Of a stretch of DNA of 64,000 nucleotides, positions 61,601 through 64,000 are shown in pieces. Numbering within the stretch: the stretch's first letter is position 1; every line of letters starts with the position of its first letter. The DNA is taken from positions 248,001 through 312,000 of the forward strand of contig CAWDWB010000009.1 in NCBI GenBank assembly GCA_963805925.1, given 5' to 3'. A program made the translations under genes and the position numbers. The stretch is from CAMPKL01 sp963805925 (GTDB lineage Bacteria; Acidobacteriota; Terriglobia; Bryobacterales; UBA6623). Below the pieces are notes generated by a model. It was not told where the DNA came from. It made no database searches and worked only from the letters and a program-made list of their open reading frames with translations.

Positions 61601-62045
61601 CTGACGACTGCGCCTCAAAGCGAATCAATCCGTCTTCGAGCGGGTAAAAATGGAAGTCGCTGCGTTCGGCCAGCCACGATTGAAGGCCGGCGGCGAAGTT
61701 CGGATCGTTCGAATCGAATTGTGCCGCGGCTGCATCCGGGCCCAATTCCTGCCAATGCGTGGGCAGCGGACTTGTGCCGTTGAAGTCCGCCGCAAGCGCA
61801 AGCGGTTGCTGATTCGCTACGGCGTCGTGGAGGGCGCTCAGGATTTCGACCGCACGCTTCTCACACTCAAAGACATCAGCGTCCGGCGAGATCAGGGAGC
61901 GAAGCTTCTCGTGCGGCGGCGCTTGGCGGAATGAGACGGCGAAGACCTCGGCCGAGGCAATCTGGGGAACGGCGAAAGATGGCCGAACCGCTAACAGACC
62001 GGCCGTTGCGCTAAGAAAGCCGCGACGGCTCAGGGGCCGAGCCAC
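58629..62045 (-). CDS. Large CRTAC1/ASPIC-UnbV protein with C-terminal TPR domain
   Basis: 1138 residues. A Tat signal (LSRRGFLSATAG, 5-16) precedes an N-terminal ~190-residue alpha/beta-like region with no clear match. Next come FG-GAP/VCBS repeats (~215-560; GDIDNDGVDEIYICQ, ADYDGDGFVDLYLCTY, CDFDFDGRPELYVA), an ASPIC/UnbV domain (~640-730; SNRDAIGAWVVAESSNGM), a beta linker, and TPRs from ~905 to the end (GYPDQALPYLEVVLARAPDN and others). It overlaps the unknown 422-residue gene upstream by 16 bases and the 80-residue gene by four. It is folded before export (Tat), which suggests a bound cofactor or metal. Confidence 0.92.
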   Translation of the reverse strand: MARPLSRRGFLSATAGLLAVRPSFAVPQIASAEVFAVSFRQAPPHEKLRSLISPDADVFECEKRAVEILSALHDAVANQQPLALAADFNGTSPLPTHWQELGPDAAAAQFDSNDPNFAAGLQSWLAERSDFHFYPLEDGLIRFEAQSSEAYHVGHWRLDWRGGALHAFQPIEETRARHRPFRAANILDPKEPAARQLGVGIPEWRRQIDLTAGIDIYGQNGIAAGDIDNDGVDEIYICQPGGLPNRLLKRSPDGLYRDISKAAGVDLLDNTSCALFVDFRNSGRQDLVVLTNSQPLFFANQGTGVFKHQPGAFRFANPAQGSFTGMAAADYDGDGFVDLYLCTYIYFQSEDQYSYPSPYHDAQNGPPNYLFRNRLTDGFFEDVTAQVGLGENNDRYSFAPAWCDFDFDGRPELYVANDFGRNNLYKFDGGRFRDIAAETGVEDLGPGMSAAWFDAHNSGRPDLYVTNMWSPAGRRVINDPAFTLVTEHGLGEQYHRHSKGNTLYRNKGDGSFEETGQAEVGRWAWTGDAFDFDADGAPEIVVASGMISEPGPAEPDRMATDLMSFFWRQTVAQSSPDGGFAPKYEEGWNAVNQFIREGYSWNGHEPNVFYRRQGERWIDSSPDIGLASRDTRSFAAVDLTGDGRLDMVLKNRLAPQIQALVNARESANVVVLELEGVKSNRDAIGAWVVAESSNGMTSQLVSAGSGYLCQHTKRVHLGLGVAKTADKISVRWPSGAIETIVDVAAGKRHHIVEGRGITASVSLTAARPIPVVSLDAPTTAGDVWLLEPVPLPEKRSGPGLVVIDRADLEGSPDRAAWYALFQRYLLDYRGPLTLPLVLLVDERSRAHKLYGAVPSDDDVRADLVAMRDPDRTKLALPFDGWYATGLPSRNYFRHGAAFYQAGYPDQALPYLEVVLARAPDNFKAQLAVGQIHLDAERTAAAQPHIEAAVRLNDKSPEAWNNYGGLAMQQQNYPLALERFQKAIVLSPDSGYAYANAAQAADRAGQPAEAERLLRRALEIDSSDADASSQLGLLLARQERFDEAKQLFQRAIQLKRDHVAAINNLAVLYLRLNQPNEATAALRYGIRVAPQSEETYMNLARIYVQSGDRLQARAVLEEALAAVPDSSLMRRALEELNRP

Positions 62046-63298
62046 TGTCTGGCCTCCTCAAAGACGTCTTCCAACCGGCGGGGCGCGTCGCCCAGCAAAA
62101 GCGGAAAATCCGGAGGACCGATCGCGAGTAGCTTGTCCATGCCTTCGCCAACGAAGACGTATCCCGTGTTGCGGCGGTACTCGACATACTTCTCGCACTC
62201 GTTGTAGATGTACTCGTAGAAGATCTCCAGATCGACGTAGCTGCCCAGAACATCTTCCTGCGTCGGAATCGGGCTGGTCTCTTCTTGATCGGAGTAGATC
62301 AACAGGCTGGAGAACGGCTTGATCTTATTGCGAATGCCGAATGAGATGCCAATGAGCGAAGGCTTCGCACGACGGATGGCCTGCACTGAAGCCCACTCCA
62401 CGAAGGTGTTATTGACCAGCAGCGTGCCGTTGCCGTTGAGCAGGACGGATTGCAGGAAGTCGCGCAGCACCGCATCGCGGCCCGCGGCGCGATTCAGGGC
62501 GCCGGGGTTCATCTTTTGCAGGCGTTCGCCGAGCTGACGCGGACCGGGAATCTGTTCCCCTTGCACCAACTCGTTGACTTCGTTCATCAGGATCTCACGA
62601 AGCTCAGAGAGACGATCGAAACTGAGCCCGGTCCATCCGCTGAACTCCTGCATGAGAGGGTGGATTTCATCGCCGGCTTCCACGATCCAGCTGTCGAATG
62701 GATTGTCGGCGCGCTTACCCTGCATGCCGAAGAGCGTCGGCGCCCGTTCGGCGCGAGGGGCGCCGCTGAAGAGTTTCGCCAGGTATTCCGGAATAGGGTC
62801 GTCCGCGTCGCCAAGATCGAGATCAACCAACTTGCCTTTGTCTTTGAGGCGCAGCCACATTCGATCAGGGCCCATCGGCAACTGCGAAGGCGACACGACG
62901 AATACGAGCCGGGGACGGCCTTGCCGGGCGACCTCAGCGTCAAGGAGCGGATCGATCTCGGCAAAAATGTTCGCTACAACGGCGCGCCACTCCGCGAGAT
63001 AGCGGTTGCGCTCCAAGAAGTCGACGTGCTCGAGGGTGAACTCTTTCGTGTTCCAGGTACGCCGGTCGACGCCCATCTTTTCCTCGACGGCAAAAAGCGG
63101 GGCGAACAGCCGTGCGACCGCAGCATCTTCCGAGCGGGCCAGCAGGCCGAAAAGACGTTCGAAGTAGGCCTGTTCAGCTGGGAACAACTTGTTCCAGTCT
63201 TTGATGCGATCGAACGAGTAAGTGGCGAAGGTCGGCGGCAGGCGCTGGAACAGCCCGTCGTCGATCAGTTTCTGGAGCTTGGGACTAACCTTCGCCAT
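62030..63298 (-). CDS. Unknown 422-residue protein in the CRTAC1 operon
   Basis: No signal peptide, no membrane segment, no recognised family. Charged, well-folded-looking sequence includes FVVSPSQLPMGPDRMWLRLK, PTLFGMQGKRADNPFDSWIVEAGDE, LLNGNGTLLVNNTFVEWASVQAIRRAKPSLIGISFG and YVDLEIFYEYIYNECEKYVEYRR. The combination of GISFGIRNK and LLVNNTF stretches hints at an alpha/beta core with a buried NN motif. It lies between two CRTAC1 genes, 38 bases after the partial one and overlapping the next by 16. It is presumably cytoplasmic, unlike its exported neighbours, and could be a maturation or regulatory partner. Confidence 0.85.
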   Translation of the reverse strand: MAKVSPKLQKLIDDGLFQRLPPTFATYSFDRIKDWNKLFPAEQAYFERLFGLLARSEDAAVARLFAPLFAVEEKMGVDRRTWNTKEFTLEHVDFLERNRYLAEWRAVVANIFAEIDPLLDAEVARQGRPRLVFVVSPSQLPMGPDRMWLRLKDKGKLVDLDLGDADDPIPEYLAKLFSGAPRAERAPTLFGMQGKRADNPFDSWIVEAGDEIHPLMQEFSGWTGLSFDRLSELREILMNEVNELVQGEQIPGPRQLGERLQKMNPGALNRAAGRDAVLRDFLQSVLLNGNGTLLVNNTFVEWASVQAIRRAKPSLIGISFGIRNKIKPFSSLLIYSDQEETSPIPTQEDVLGSYVDLEIFYEYIYNECEKYVEYRRNTGYVFVGEGMDKLLAIGPPDFPLLLGDAPRRLEDVFEEARQWLGP

Positions 63299-63336
63299 CC
63301 GACTCTTATTCTATTGTGGCCTAGCGCGAGGCGTGA

Positions 63337-64000
63337 CTACTTGGCGATCTCGGTCAAGGCGTCGCCTTCCGTGAGCCGGTAGCGCTTGTTCGCCGCTATG
63401 GCTTTCATCTCTTGCACCGCACCGCTCGGCCAGCGCACCTTCATACTGTCGATTTTCGTTGCGGCCCCGAGGCCGAAGTAGAGAGCGAAATCGCTCTGCG
63501 AATAGTAGCTGCCTCCGCCCATCACCTCTCGCATTTGCGTGACGCCGTTTGCGGTAATCGTAACCCGCGCCCCGATGGCGCTGCGATTGGACTTCATTCC
63601 CTGAAGCTTTAGCCAGAAGAAGTTGCCTTGCTTGGCGGAGTTTTTCAAGACCGCAGGCGCATCGTTCACATTGACGATGACGACCTCCGGCCGTCCATCG
63701 CCGTCGAGATCGCCCGCGGCCATGCCGCGAGCAGTACGGTTGACCTGCAGGGCCGGACCGGCGGAGGCGGTGGAGTCCTCGAAGCGTCCGTTGCCCAGGT
63801 TGCGATACAGGATCGTCGGTTGGCGATAGGTCTCGCCGATGGGGTAGCGGTCCACCTCTTGGTAGATGTGACCGTTGGCAATCATCACGTCGGGGCGGGC
63901 ATCCGCGTCGAAGTCTTCGAACAAGACCCCCCAGCCGAGGAGCCGATGCCTGCCGAGGCCGGCAGCGGCTGAGACGTCCTCAAAGAACTGGCCGTCTTCG
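63337..64000 (-). CDS. CRTAC1/ASPIC-UnbV protein, 5' end off the window
   Basis: The frame is open to the right edge (the visible N-terminal part begins EDGQFFEDVSAAAGLG). The last ~220 residues include a VCBS blade (AGDLDGDGRPEVVIVN), QPTILYRNLGNGRFEDS, and an ASPIC/UnbV domain (MKSNRSAIGARVTITANGVTQMREVMGGGSYYSQ). It is the most upstream visible gene of the operon. Exported by analogy with its homologues. Confidence 0.9.
   Translation of the reverse strand, partial: EDGQFFEDVSAAAGLGRHRLLGWGVLFEDFDADARPDVMIANGHIYQEVDRYPIGETYRQPTILYRNLGNGRFEDSTASAGPALQVNRTARGMAAGDLDGDGRPEVVIVNVNDAPAVLKNSAKQGNFFWLKLQGMKSNRSAIGARVTITANGVTQMREVMGGGSYYSQSDFALYFGLGAATKIDSMKVRWPSGAVQEMKAIAANKRYRLTEGDALTEIAK

Overview
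The window looks like chromosomal DNA of an Acidobacteriota member, most likely of the Bryobacterales/Solibacter type. This is inferred from gene content: a VWFA-related acidobacterial-type domain protein, several CRTAC1/ASPIC-UnbV and TPR proteins, a PEP-CTERM protein, many Tat- or lipoprotein-exported enzymes (sulfatases, SMP-30 lactonases, a PQQ dehydrogenase, ThuA), and an alternative complex III joined to a caa3-type oxidase. GC content is high. No rRNA, tRNA, CRISPR array or recognisable transposase was seen.

Layout. 1-1.8 kb: the 3' part of an amidohydrolase gene, then a poorly conserved stretch with small orphan ORFs and palindromes. 2-10.8 kb: exported functions (ThuA lipoprotein, subclass-B3-like metallo-beta-lactamase, PEP-CTERM protein, cytochrome c-PQQ dehydrogenase, GH54-type arabinofuranosidase with repeats, outer-membrane barrel protein). 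10.9-14.6 kb: methylmalonyl-CoA mutase, in an unusual MutA-remnant/MutB fusion, followed by its MeaB chaperone. 14.7-26.2 kb: mixed small operons (SMP-30, a dynamin-like tail without a GTPase, M61 peptidase, two sulfatases, a MerR/TipAS regulator, a 6-bladed propeller protein, and two HpcH/HpaI aldolase homologues of which one is exported). 26.2-38.7 kb: one continuous minus-strand respiratory operon actABCDEF - small membrane protein - sco - coxB-coxA-coxC-coxD. It encodes a quinol:cytochrome c/oxidase module carrying electrons from menaquinol through alternative complex III to an A2-type caa3 oxidase. 39-53.6 kb: housekeeping and miscellaneous genes (TrmB-like regulator, NIPSNAP, patatin, YfhO, TPR, alpha/beta hydrolase, aldehyde dehydrogenase-like, lolC/E, lysS, VWA, CDF transporter). 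53.6-64 kb: a compact minus-strand operon of about ten genes dominated by CRTAC1 and TPR proteins, with a 422-residue protein of unknown family and a stand-alone CuA-type cupredoxin.

The best candidates for undescribed biology are the CRTAC1/TPR/unknown-protein/CuA operon at the right end, the GTPase-less dynamin-like protein, and the condensed MutA-MutB mutase. Regulatory signals visible by eye include a perfect TGTGA-N6-TCACA site about 41 bases upstream of the expected transcription start of the exported aldolase gene, a MerR-type operator with a long spacer at the TipAS-like regulator, and a clear sigma70-like promoter and two strong terminators around the second aldolase gene.

Three genes (an outer-membrane protein, a sulfatase and the essential lysS) carry frameshifts that single-base changes, mostly at short homopolymers, would repair. 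Because lysS should be intact, assembly or base-calling errors are a likely explanation for all three.
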